From JBDSYA01 sp039925865 (GTDB lineage: Bacteria > Bacteroidota > Ignavibacteria > Tepidaquicellales > Tepidaquicellaceae): a DNA stretch of 5,125 nucleotides. Below, in pieces: positions 1 to 5,125 of this stretch; position 1 is the first letter of the stretch, and each line of letters begins with the position of its first letter. The stretch spans positions 1 through 5,125 of the forward strand of contig JBDSYA010000082.1 in NCBI GenBank assembly GCA_039925865.1, written 5' to 3'. The notes below the pieces were generated by a model. The model had not been told where the DNA came from. It saw only the letters and a program-made list of their open reading frames with translations, and did not search any database. A program made the position numbers and the translations under genes.

Positions 1-2010
1 TGGCTGCCTATATATGATTATCCAAATGATAAAACGACATTTGAAATTTTTATTACAATTGACAGAAAGTATGAAACTTTATCAAACGGATATCTGGATT
101 ATTCAAAAAAAATAATTGACACCGAAAAGAAACAGGATCACTGGATCATGAATAAACCGAATTCAACTTACCTGATAATGATAGCTGTCGGAGACTTTAC
201 TATTATAAAAGAGGAATACCGCGGACTCCCTGTTCAATCATATGTTGATCAGAACATAAATCCTGAAGAAGCAAATTATACATTTCGAAACACGCCAGAA
301 ATGATTAAAGCGTTTAACGAATTTTTTCAAGTGGACTATCCCTGGAATAAATATACGCAGGTTGTTGTAGAGGATTTTATATATGGCGGAATGGAAAATA
401 CATCAGCCACTGTTCTTACCAAACGCGCTATTAATAATTTCGAGATTGAAAGTGATTATAATTCTGATGGGTTGATATCACATGAGCTCGGACATCAGTG
501 GTGGGGCGATCTTACTACCTGTATTAACTGGAGCGAGATGTGGCTCAATGAAAGTTTTGCAACTTATTCTAGTTCTTTATGGAAAGAAAAGTATTACGGC
601 AATGATGAGTATGATTATGATATTTATATTAACGGTGAAAGTGCACTTCAAACTGATACTGTCATAGGGCGATATCCGGTGTGGGCAGGGTACGGAAGTG
701 TAACGGCAAATATTTACAATAAGGGTTCAGTGCAGTTAAATTCGTTCAGGCATATTTTAGGAGATAAATTTTTACCATCATTGAAAACATTTTTGTCGGA
801 CAATGCTTTCAAAAATGTATCAACAGCAGACATGATCGCAGCGATGGATAAAAACACGGGGGGAAATAATAAATGGATGTTTGATCAGTGGATATGGAAA
901 GCAGGTTTTCCTGAATTTGAGGCAGAATATGAATTCGATGAGAAAACTAAAGAAGTTGTTTTGAATATAAAACAAATTCAGAAAACGGATACGCTTACAC
1001 CGGTCTTCAGAATTCCTATGGAAGTAAGGATCAAAAATATCTATGAAGATAAGATCGAGAAGATTGAAATTATGGATGAAGATGAAACCTTCAGGACAAC
1101 TTTTAATTCTGCTCCGGACTTCATTGTTTTTGATTACGGGAATAATTTTTTGGATAAACTACATTTCAATAAGCCGTTTGATGACTGGAAAAATCAGCTT
1201 CAGCAAAGTGAAGATGCCATCGACAGGATAATGTCTCTGAAAGGATTAGAAGATTTTTTGAAAGAAGACACTTCTCCTGTAGCCGGAAAACCGGCTGTTA
1301 CAATAAATCAGATTGAAGGATTAAAACTTTTTGAAGAAATTCTTTTGAACGATAAGTTCTGGGGAGTCAGGGCAGAGGCTGCAAAATTACTGGGAAGGAA
1401 TTTTATTATAAACCTTACAAGTGAGATATTGAAAAATTCTTATGCGCCACAGACTGACACCAGAATTAAAAGAGAAATTTTAAAAGCTCTTGGAAATTCT
1501 AACAGAAGCGATGATGCTGATTTCATAAAATCCAAAATTCAGAGTGAACCGAATAATTATATTGTTGCAGACGGATTGAGAGCTCTGACGAAGATGCTGC
1601 CTAAAGAACAAATTTATGATGTTGCAGCACCGTTTGCTTACAGGATCGCTCACAGAGATGTTGTTCAGAATGCAGTTATAGATGCGCTTAAAACAGCGGA
1701 TACTAAAGTTGATGATGAAAGAATAAAAAGTATAATAAAAGATATTGCATTCGGAATTGATATAGACAACCGGCTGAGGTCAAACGCGATCACAGCATTG
1801 AAAAAGTATGCAGCTGACGAAGACATTAAAGAGTTGTTAAAAAAACATGCGGATCATAATGTTAGTTTTGTTAAGAGATCTTTGATAACGATGCTTGGTG
1901 AAACAAAAGACAAATCTCTGATACCTTTTTTGAATGAACTTAACAGCAGAACGACTGATGAGGACATGTCGAAACTCATTTTAAGATCTGTCAAAAAATT
2001 AGAAAGTTAA
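1..2010 (+). CDS. M1-family zinc aminopeptidase with HEAT-like C-terminal repeats (5' partial)
   Basis: This is a metallopeptidase of the M1 (gluzincin) family, which removes N-terminal residues from peptides. The frame is open from base 1, and its first residues (WLPIYDYPNDK, then LSNGYL) match the end of the M1 N-terminal beta domain. The true start therefore lies upstream, and the ATG at 148 is internal. Numbering from base 1 (669 residues visible), the exopeptidase motif GGMEN is at 129-133. The zinc site HELGH is at 161-165, with the third ligand E184 in NES, giving exact HEXXH-X18-E spacing. The probable catalytic tyrosine is Y239 in YNKG. A beta-sandwich follows at about 303-387. Residues 390-669 are helical with HEAT-like repeats (for example VRAEAAKLLG, IKREILKALG, LRSNAITALKKY). 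All catalytic residues are present, so it should be active. Members of this group are often exported, but the signal region is outside the window. The next gene starts 4 bp after the stop. The family call is near certain; the substrate is unknown. Confidence 0.95.
   Translation, partial: WLPIYDYPNDKTTFEIFITIDRKYETLSNGYLDYSKKIIDTEKKQDHWIMNKPNSTYLIMIAVGDFTIIKEEYRGLPVQSYVDQNINPEEANYTFRNTPEMIKAFNEFFQVDYPWNKYTQVVVEDFIYGGMENTSATVLTKRAINNFEIESDYNSDGLISHELGHQWWGDLTTCINWSEMWLNESFATYSSSLWKEKYYGNDEYDYDIYINGESALQTDTVIGRYPVWAGYGSVTANIYNKGSVQLNSFRHILGDKFLPSLKTFLSDNAFKNVSTADMIAAMDKNTGGNNKWMFDQWIWKAGFPEFEAEYEFDEKTKEVVLNIKQIQKTDTLTPVFRIPMEVRIKNIYEDKIEKIEIMDEDETFRTTFNSAPDFIVFDYGNNFLDKLHFNKPFDDWKNQLQQSEDAIDRIMSLKGLEDFLKEDTSPVAGKPAVTINQIEGLKLFEEILLNDKFWGVRAEAAKLLGRNFIINLTSEILKNSYAPQTDTRIKREILKALGNSNRSDDADFIKSKIQSEPNNYIVADGLRALTKMLPKEQIYDVAAPFAYRIAHRDVVQNAVIDALKTADTKVDDERIKSIIKDIAFGIDIDNRLRSNAITALKKYAADEDIKELLKKHADHNVSFVKRSLITMLGETKDKSLIPFLNELNSRTTDEDMSKLILRSVKKLES
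1281..1296. repeat. Perfect GC-rich inverted repeat inside the aminopeptidase gene
   Basis: AGCCGG, an AAAA loop and CCGGCT form a perfect 6-bp stem, extendable by two G-T wobble pairs. It is fully G+C except for one A-T pair, in otherwise A/T-rich coding sequence. It encodes part of the linker between the beta-sandwich and the HEAT-like repeats (around VAGKPAV). No T run follows, so it is not a standard terminator. It may be codon chance. Confidence 0.5.
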
Positions 2011-2014
2011 AATA

Positions 2015-2998
2015 ATGATTCATGAACTGATGAAAAAATTTAGTATTAACTTAATATTGATTATAATAGGCGTTCATCTATATTCATGTGCAAAAACAAA
2101 AGAGGAATCTGATACTTCCGCTTCAATGAAAGATAAAAAACCTAAAGAAAATATTTCATCTGCCGGTATTAAAGAAAGCGGGGTAGAGTTTAGTGTTGAA
2201 TATGATAAGCCAAGGCGGATATTCAAGATCGATAAGCAAGACCTCAACGGTGACAGCGTCAAAGAAATTATTGTAATGAGTGTGGCAAAAGATACTACAG
2301 AAAAATATAATGATTATTATAATTTTGATATGCTGGAAGTTTTTTCATTAAGCCAGGAGAAGAAAAAGTTTGTCAAAATCTTATCGGAAACTGTTGATTA
2401 TGCGACGACTTGTATGTATGAAGATCTGGAGTCGAATCGAAATAAACAAATTCTTATTGCGACATATACAGGAGGGAATGACGCAATAGTTTCAAATGGA
2501 ATGTTTGTTTATAACATGACGTCAGCTGACAAAATAGATTTGGTGAAGTATTTTGATTCAGGAGATCCGAAAATAGAAAATGCAGGTAAAGATAATTCAA
2601 AGGTCATATTTGTATCGGATGAATTTTGGGGAGTAATGCCAATGGTTAATGTAATAAGTTTTGTAAAAGAAATTTATAGGCTGGAAAATAATAAACTTGT
2701 CATTAAAAATTCAGAGTATGCAGATTATTATGAAAATATCATAAAAGATCTTAAGGTTAAATATCACGATGTGAAAAGAGAAATTGAAAGCGGGGCAAAG
2801 TTGAAAGATCTTCCGTATCCCTTATATCGTGAAGCTGCTGAAGTAATCGTTAACTATTATTCAAAGGATGATATGGACGGGCTGAAAAGTTTCTGGGATG
2901 AAGAAAAAAACACTCTTCAGAAAAATACATCACATGAAGAGTTCACGGATCTGAACAATTTTATTAATAAAGTTTTACCGTCATCCAAGAATGCATGA
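2015..2998 (+). CDS. Predicted lipoprotein with FG-GAP/VCBS-like segment, unknown function
   Basis: I do not recognise a named family. The 327-residue protein starts with a lysine-containing segment and a hydrophobic stretch (LILIIIG, 13-19), ending in LYSC (22-25). This is a plausible signal peptidase II lipobox with C25 as the lipidated residue, so it should be membrane-anchored outside the cytoplasm. A polar Lys/Ser/Glu linker runs to about residue 55. DLNGDSVKE (76-84) followed by IIVMS resembles the calcium-binding loop of FG-GAP/VCBS repeats. DLESNRNKQILIATYTGGND (137-156) may be a degenerate second copy. The C-terminal third is charged, helical and tyrosine-rich. The start at 2015 is 4 bp after the preceding stop, with a purine stretch AGAAAG eight bases before it. 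An internal ATG at 2030 (MKKFSIN) would give a more typical signal peptide and may be the real start. It overlaps the next gene by 8 bp. Gene and lipoprotein calls are good; the role is unknown. Confidence 0.85.
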   Translation: MIHELMKKFSINLILIIIGVHLYSCAKTKEESDTSASMKDKKPKENISSAGIKESGVEFSVEYDKPRRIFKIDKQDLNGDSVKEIIVMSVAKDTTEKYNDYYNFDMLEVFSLSQEKKKFVKILSETVDYATTCMYEDLESNRNKQILIATYTGGNDAIVSNGMFVYNMTSADKIDLVKYFDSGDPKIENAGKDNSKVIFVSDEFWGVMPMVNVISFVKEIYRLENNKLVIKNSEYADYYENIIKDLKVKYHDVKREIESGAKLKDLPYPLYREAAEVIVNYYSKDDMDGLKSFWDEEKNTLQKNTSHEEFTDLNNFINKVLPSSKNA

Positions 2999-3863
2999 GA
3001 GTCCCGAACTTTCAATTATTATTGTGACATGGAATAGTGAATCCGAGATCATTGAATGTTTAAATTCAATTCACCAAAACACTGACGATTTAAAATATGA
3101 AATAATAATCGTTGACAATAATTCATCTGATAAAACGTGTCAGGTTATTGAAAATTTTAGTAAACAAAAATTTCCAGAAGTAAAATTAATTTCAAACAAG
3201 GAAAATACAGGCTTTACAAGAGGCTGCAACACAGGTATAGATTCAGCTTCAGGAAAAAACATCTTACTCTTAAATCCTGATACAAAGATCTTACCTTTTG
3301 CACTTGTAAACTTATTATTGAAATTAAACTCCGAAGATAACATTGCCGCTGTCGCACCGCAGTTATTGAATGATAACGATTCCATTCAAAGATCATGCAG
3401 GACATTTCCGCGTTATTACGATATGTTTTGTGAATTGAGTTTGTTATCCTTATTTTTCCCTTACAGCCGGACATTCGCAAGGTGGAAAATGTATTATTTT
3501 TCTCACAATGAAGAAGCAGTTGTAGATCAGCCGATGGCTGCTACATTGCTTATTAAAAAGGATAAATTGGCAGAGATCGGGAATTTCGATGAAAGATTTA
3601 AAATGTTTTTCAATGATGTCGATCTTTGCAAAAGGATCTATAATCACGGATACAAAATTATTTTTTATCCTGATGCTAAAGTGTATCATCAAAAAGGGAT
3701 AAGTATTTATAAAGACCGCGAACGAATGATAAAATTATGGAATGAAGATTGTTTGAACTATTTTAAAAAACATGACGATCGTTTTTTTTTATATCATTTG
3801 CTTTCCGTAAGCCTTACAATCTCGGGATATTTAAGAATATTAATTCATAAAATTAAAAAATGA
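2991..3863 (+). CDS. Family 2 glycosyltransferase (rhamnosyltransferase-like)
   Basis: This 290-residue GT-A enzyme probably transfers a sugar from a nucleotide donor to an envelope glycan (O-antigen, exopolysaccharide or glycolipid) at the cytoplasmic face. The N-terminus reads LSIIIVTWNS (7-16), the classic GT2 opening, followed by IIIVDNNSSD (38-47) for nucleotide binding. ENTGFTRGCNTGI (71-83) and LLLNPDT (92-98, the DXD-equivalent region) resemble the WbbL/RfbF group. FDERFKMFFNDVDLCKR (199-215) holds the likely catalytic-base region, with ND where many relatives have ED. The position usually occupied by a GA(C/A) motif reads QPMAAT (180-185). The last 26 residues include a hydrophobic stretch (265-285) that may lie on or in the membrane. 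The ATG lies inside the previous gene's end (8-bp overlap) and its TGA overlaps the next ATG, so translation is probably coupled. No Shine-Dalgarno site is evident. Donor and acceptor cannot be deduced, and no other glycan genes are in view. Confidence 0.93.
   Translation: MHESPELSIIIVTWNSESEIIECLNSIHQNTDDLKYEIIIVDNNSSDKTCQVIENFSKQKFPEVKLISNKENTGFTRGCNTGIDSASGKNILLLNPDTKILPFALVNLLLKLNSEDNIAAVAPQLLNDNDSIQRSCRTFPRYYDMFCELSLLSLFFPYSRTFARWKMYYFSHNEEAVVDQPMAATLLIKKDKLAEIGNFDERFKMFFNDVDLCKRIYNHGYKIIFYPDAKVYHQKGISIYKDRERMIKLWNEDCLNYFKKHDDRFFLYHLLSVSLTISGYLRILIHKIKK
3782..3790 (+). repeat. T9 homopolymer tract within glycosyltransferase gene
   Basis: Nine consecutive T bases lie in the 3' part of the glycosyltransferase gene, spanning codons for R264-F265-F266-L267. 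An A6 tract at 3765-3770 upstream allows AAAAAAC to pair with GTTTTTT around a 9-base loop. One T lost would end the protein at 3808-3810 (272 residues). One T gained would end it at 3848-3850 (286 residues) with a different tail. The tract is certain; a biological role is speculative. Confidence 0.6.
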
Positions 3864-4696
3864 AAGTAGCTGTAGCTCAGGTAACTTCAGTTTTAGGTGA
3901 TCTGCAAAAAAATATTAAACATCATTTAAAATTTTGTGATGAAGCTATAAAAAATAAAGCAGATCTAATAGTTTTTCCTGAACTTTCTCTTACAGGATAT
4001 TCGCTCAAAGACCTTAATTTTGTGATTTCTCTGGAGCTTGAGAAGACACAGCTTCTAAATGAGCTGAAAGAAAAAAGCAAAAAGATCTCTCTTATTTGCG
4101 GCTTAGTTGAAGAAGATGATAATTTTGCAATTTACAATTCAGGAGTTTTTATTTCAGACGGAGAAATAAAATTTACTCACCGAAAAGTTTATCCACCGAC
4201 TTACGGATTGTTTGAAGAATTCAGATATTTTTCCCGAGGAGTAGAATGTAAGGCTCATGATACAAAGTTGGGTAAGGTTGCCCTGCTTGTTTGTGAAGAT
4301 CTTTGGCACTTATCATTGCCTTACACGGTTGCAATGGACGGTGCGCAGATAATAATTGGAATAGCTGCATCTCCAACCCGTCTTGCTGTCGATAAGGAAA
4401 AATTCAATAATTATGAAGTGAACTCCGAGCAGCACAGGGTTTATGCCCGGCTCTTATCGAGTTATTTTATTTTTTCCAATAAAGTCGGTTATGAAGACGG
4501 AATTAATTTCTGGGGCGGCAGTGAAATAGTTGATCCTTTTGGAAATGTGATTGCAGAAGCTAAACTGTTTGAGGAAGATATAATTTACGCCGACATAAAT
4601 TTTGAAGAAGTAAGAAGAGCGAGGCATCAGGCACGTCATTTTCTTGATGAAGATCTTGATCTGACAATAAAAAATCTTAGTAAAATACAAAAGTGA
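3860..4696 (+). CDS. Nitrilase-superfamily carbon-nitrogen hydrolase, NAD+-synthetase-glutaminase-like, stand-alone
   Basis: This cytosolic amidohydrolase (278 residues) carries a complete Glu-Lys-Cys triad. E41 is in FPELSLTGY, K109 in HRKVYPP, and the nucleophile C145 in LLVCEDLWH. The accessory glutamate lies in FEEFRYF (118-124). FWGGSEIVDPFG (217-228) is the usual C-terminal superfamily signature. The YPPTYGLFEE pattern, the CEDLWH nucleophile elbow and the C-terminal FLDEDLDLT (about 261-269) most resemble the glutaminase domain of glutamine-dependent NAD+ synthetase and related stand-alone amidases. The protein ends where a synthetase domain would begin; no ATP-binding SGGxDS motif follows in this window. 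It could supply ammonia to a separate NadE, or act on another amide such as an omega-amide or N-carbamoyl compound. Its ATG overlaps the glycosyltransferase stop (ATGA), indicating coupling. It is the last gene of the apparent operon. The superfamily is certain; the substrate is not. Confidence 0.93.
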   Translation: MKVAVAQVTSVLGDLQKNIKHHLKFCDEAIKNKADLIVFPELSLTGYSLKDLNFVISLELEKTQLLNELKEKSKKISLICGLVEEDDNFAIYNSGVFISDGEIKFTHRKVYPPTYGLFEEFRYFSRGVECKAHDTKLGKVALLVCEDLWHLSLPYTVAMDGAQIIIGIAASPTRLAVDKEKFNNYEVNSEQHRVYARLLSSYFIFSNKVGYEDGINFWGGSEIVDPFGNVIAEAKLFEEDIIYADINFEEVRRARHQARHFLDEDLDLTIKNLSKIQK

Positions 4697-4710
4697 GTTT
4701 AAGGTTATTC

Positions 4711-4722
4711 AACTGTGCAGTT
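4711..4722. terminator. Short palindrome after the operon, doubtful terminator
   Basis: AACTG-TG-CAGTT begins 14 bases after the nitrilase stop. At most it is a 4-5 bp hairpin with a tiny loop, and the following sequence (AAACAATTTATTG) is not a clean T run. It is the only hairpin-like element between the operon and hrcA, but it is too weak to call a real intrinsic terminator. Termination may be Rho-dependent, or transcription may read on into hrcA. Confidence 0.2.
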
Positions 4723-4760
4723 AAACAATTTATTGATTTGAAAAACGTTTTGGGCAGATG

Positions 4761-4780
4761 TGAATGAAGTTGAATGAAGT
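4761..4780. repeat. Exact 10-bp tandem repeat upstream of hrcA
   Basis: TGAATGAAGT occurs twice head to tail, and a TGAAT fragment follows one base later at 4782-4786. It lies 5 bases upstream of a TATAAT box, across the place where a -35 element would sit. It could be a small slippage duplication or a direct-repeat protein-binding site; the sequence alone cannot tell. Confidence 0.7.
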
Positions 4781-4785
4781 CTGAA

Positions 4786-4791
4786 TATAAT
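4786..4791 (+). promoter_or_regulatory. Candidate -10 box for hrcA
   Basis: An exact TATAAT lies 60 bases before the hrcA ATG, which would give a leader of roughly 50-55 bases. No TTGACA-like hexamer is found 15-19 bp upstream; that stretch is the tandem repeat. The match is perfect, but TATAAT is common by chance in A/T-rich DNA. If the host uses a Bacteroidota-type sigma factor, TTGATTTG at 4733-4740 (compare TAnnTTTG) is a poorer alternative. Confidence 0.4.
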
Positions 4792-4799
4792 TTCTAAAA

Positions 4800-4817
4800 G
4801 GCATTTTAAAATTTGCC
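4800..4817. promoter_or_regulatory. Imperfect palindrome at the expected hrcA transcription start
   Basis: GGCA and TGCC arms flank a 10-base A/T core containing TTTTAAAA; 12 of 18 positions are symmetric. It starts 8 bases after TATAAT, where a repressor operator could block transcription. It does not resemble CIRCE (TTAGCACTC-N9-GAGTGCTAA). Evidence is weak because A/T-rich DNA readily yields such symmetry. Confidence 0.2.
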
Positions 4818-4851
4818 GTATTTATTTATTTTTAAGGTAACAATTGAAACT

Positions 4852-5125
4852 ATGAATGAACTATTAACAGACAGAGAAAAAGAGGTATTAAAATATGTTG
4901 TTGAAAACTTCATCCGCAACGCTATTCCTGTGGGCTCAAGAAATGTTTCAAAACAGACCGATCTGAATTTATCTCCAGCGACAATCCGTAACGTAATGAG
5001 CGATCTTGAAGAACGGGAGTTATTAAATACTCCTCACACTTCTGCCGGACGCATCCCGACTGATAAAGCATACAGATACTATGTTGACATACTTATGGAT
5101 AAAGAAAGACTCTCATTGAATGAAG
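4852..5125 (+). CDS. hrcA: Heat-inducible transcription repressor HrcA (3' partial)
   Basis: HrcA represses class I heat-shock genes (groESL, and often dnaK-grpE operons) by binding CIRCE operators, and is kept active by GroEL. The 91 residues visible are the N-terminal winged-helix DNA-binding domain and the start of the following region. Diagnostic HrcA motifs are LTDREKEVLKYVVENF (5-20), IPVGSR (25-30), LSPATIRNVMSDLEE (40-54, including the recognition helix) and PHTSAGRIPTDKAYRYYVD (61-79). The family is usually about 330-350 residues, so most of the gene lies beyond the window edge. The ATG at 4852 places LTDRE at residue 5, as expected. The only Shine-Dalgarno-like AAGG (4834-4837) is a distant 14 bases upstream. 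The gene follows a 155-bp spacer with its own candidate promoter, so it probably starts a new unit; grpE, dnaJ or dnaK commonly follow in other bacteria. No CIRCE is visible upstream. Confidence 0.96.
   Translation, partial: MNELLTDREKEVLKYVVENFIRNAIPVGSRNVSKQTDLNLSPATIRNVMSDLEERELLNTPHTSAGRIPTDKAYRYYVDILMDKERLSLNE

Larger units (their letters stand above)
1..4696 (+). other. Apparent four-gene operon
   Basis: The aminopeptidase, lipoprotein, glycosyltransferase and nitrilase genes share a strand, with junctions of +4, -8 and -4 bp. No room for internal promoters or terminators is left between genes, so one transcript is likely. Its promoter would lie upstream of the window. The four products do not form a known pathway, so co-transcription should not be read as shared function. 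Confidence 0.75.

Noticed and set aside
148..150. ATG as the start of the aminopeptidase
   Set aside because: The frame is open to base 1 and the upstream residues match the conserved M1 N-terminal domain, so the gene begins before the window.
482..1231. Short plus-strand open frames (482-667 and 1043-1231) inside the aminopeptidase gene
   Set aside because: They are shifted frames of a gene whose own frame carries intact catalytic motifs.
2074..4690. Minus-strand open frames of 62-88 codons opposite the lipoprotein, glycosyltransferase and nitrilase genes
   Set aside because: All lie opposite well-supported genes, have low-complexity or cysteine/serine-rich translations with no recognisable domain, and lack independent evidence.
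4764..4784. Six-codon open frame (MKLNEV) upstream of hrcA as a leader peptide
   Set aside because: It lies before the candidate transcription start, has no ribosome-binding site, and comes from the tandem repeat itself.
4853..5125. Further copies of TGAATGAA (4853-4860 and 5118-5125) as dispersed repeat sites
   Set aside because: Both fall in coding sequence for Met-Asn-Glu and Leu-Asn-Glu. The same word occurs in other Leu-Asn-Glu codons in the window, so it is codon coincidence.
1..5125. Defence system, mobile element, CRISPR array, tRNA or riboswitch
   Set aside because: No transposase, integrase, nuclease or helicase motifs, spaced repeats, cloverleaf-like segments or structured leaders were seen; every coding stretch is explained by ordinary genes.

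Overview
The window is ordinary, densely packed, AT-rich bacterial chromosome. Four genes on the + strand are joined almost without gaps (4-bp gap, 8-bp overlap, 4-bp ATGA overlap). A 155-bp spacer follows, then the start of a fifth + strand gene. The first and last genes are cut by the window edges. No tRNA, rRNA, CRISPR array, insertion sequence or phage gene is visible.

Organism: the A/T-rich codons, Lys/Asn/Ile-rich proteins, near absence of clear Shine-Dalgarno sites, an M1 aminopeptidase with a helical-repeat tail and a lipoprotein with a short hydrophobic signal all fit the Bacteroidota/Chlorobiota/Ignavibacteriota group. An Ignavibacteria-like genome is my best guess. This is inference from gene style, not a taxonomic assignment.

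Layout: (1) 1-2010, a zinc M1-family aminopeptidase lacking its N-terminus, with a HEAT-like C-terminal half. (2) 2015-2998, a predicted lipoprotein with one or two FG-GAP/VCBS-like segments, function unknown. (3) 2991-3863, a GT2 glycosyltransferase of the rhamnosyltransferase-like (WbbL/RfbF) type. (4) 3860-4696, a stand-alone nitrilase-superfamily amidohydrolase resembling the glutaminase domain of glutamine-dependent NAD+ synthetase. (5) 4697-4851, a spacer with a 10-bp tandem repeat, a perfect TATAAT and two weak palindromes. (6) 4852 to the end, the N-terminal DNA-binding part of the heat-shock repressor HrcA.

How the genes relate: the first four are very probably co-transcribed, from a promoter outside the window. 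They do not form a recognisable pathway. Two act in or beyond the envelope (peptidase, lipoprotein), one builds surface or envelope glycans at the inner membrane, and one is a cytosolic amidase. This looks like a housekeeping operon of convenience. hrcA probably starts a separate heat-shock unit with its own promoter, but no CIRCE operator is recognisable before it. I found no convincing new biological system; the findings are modest sequence oddities.
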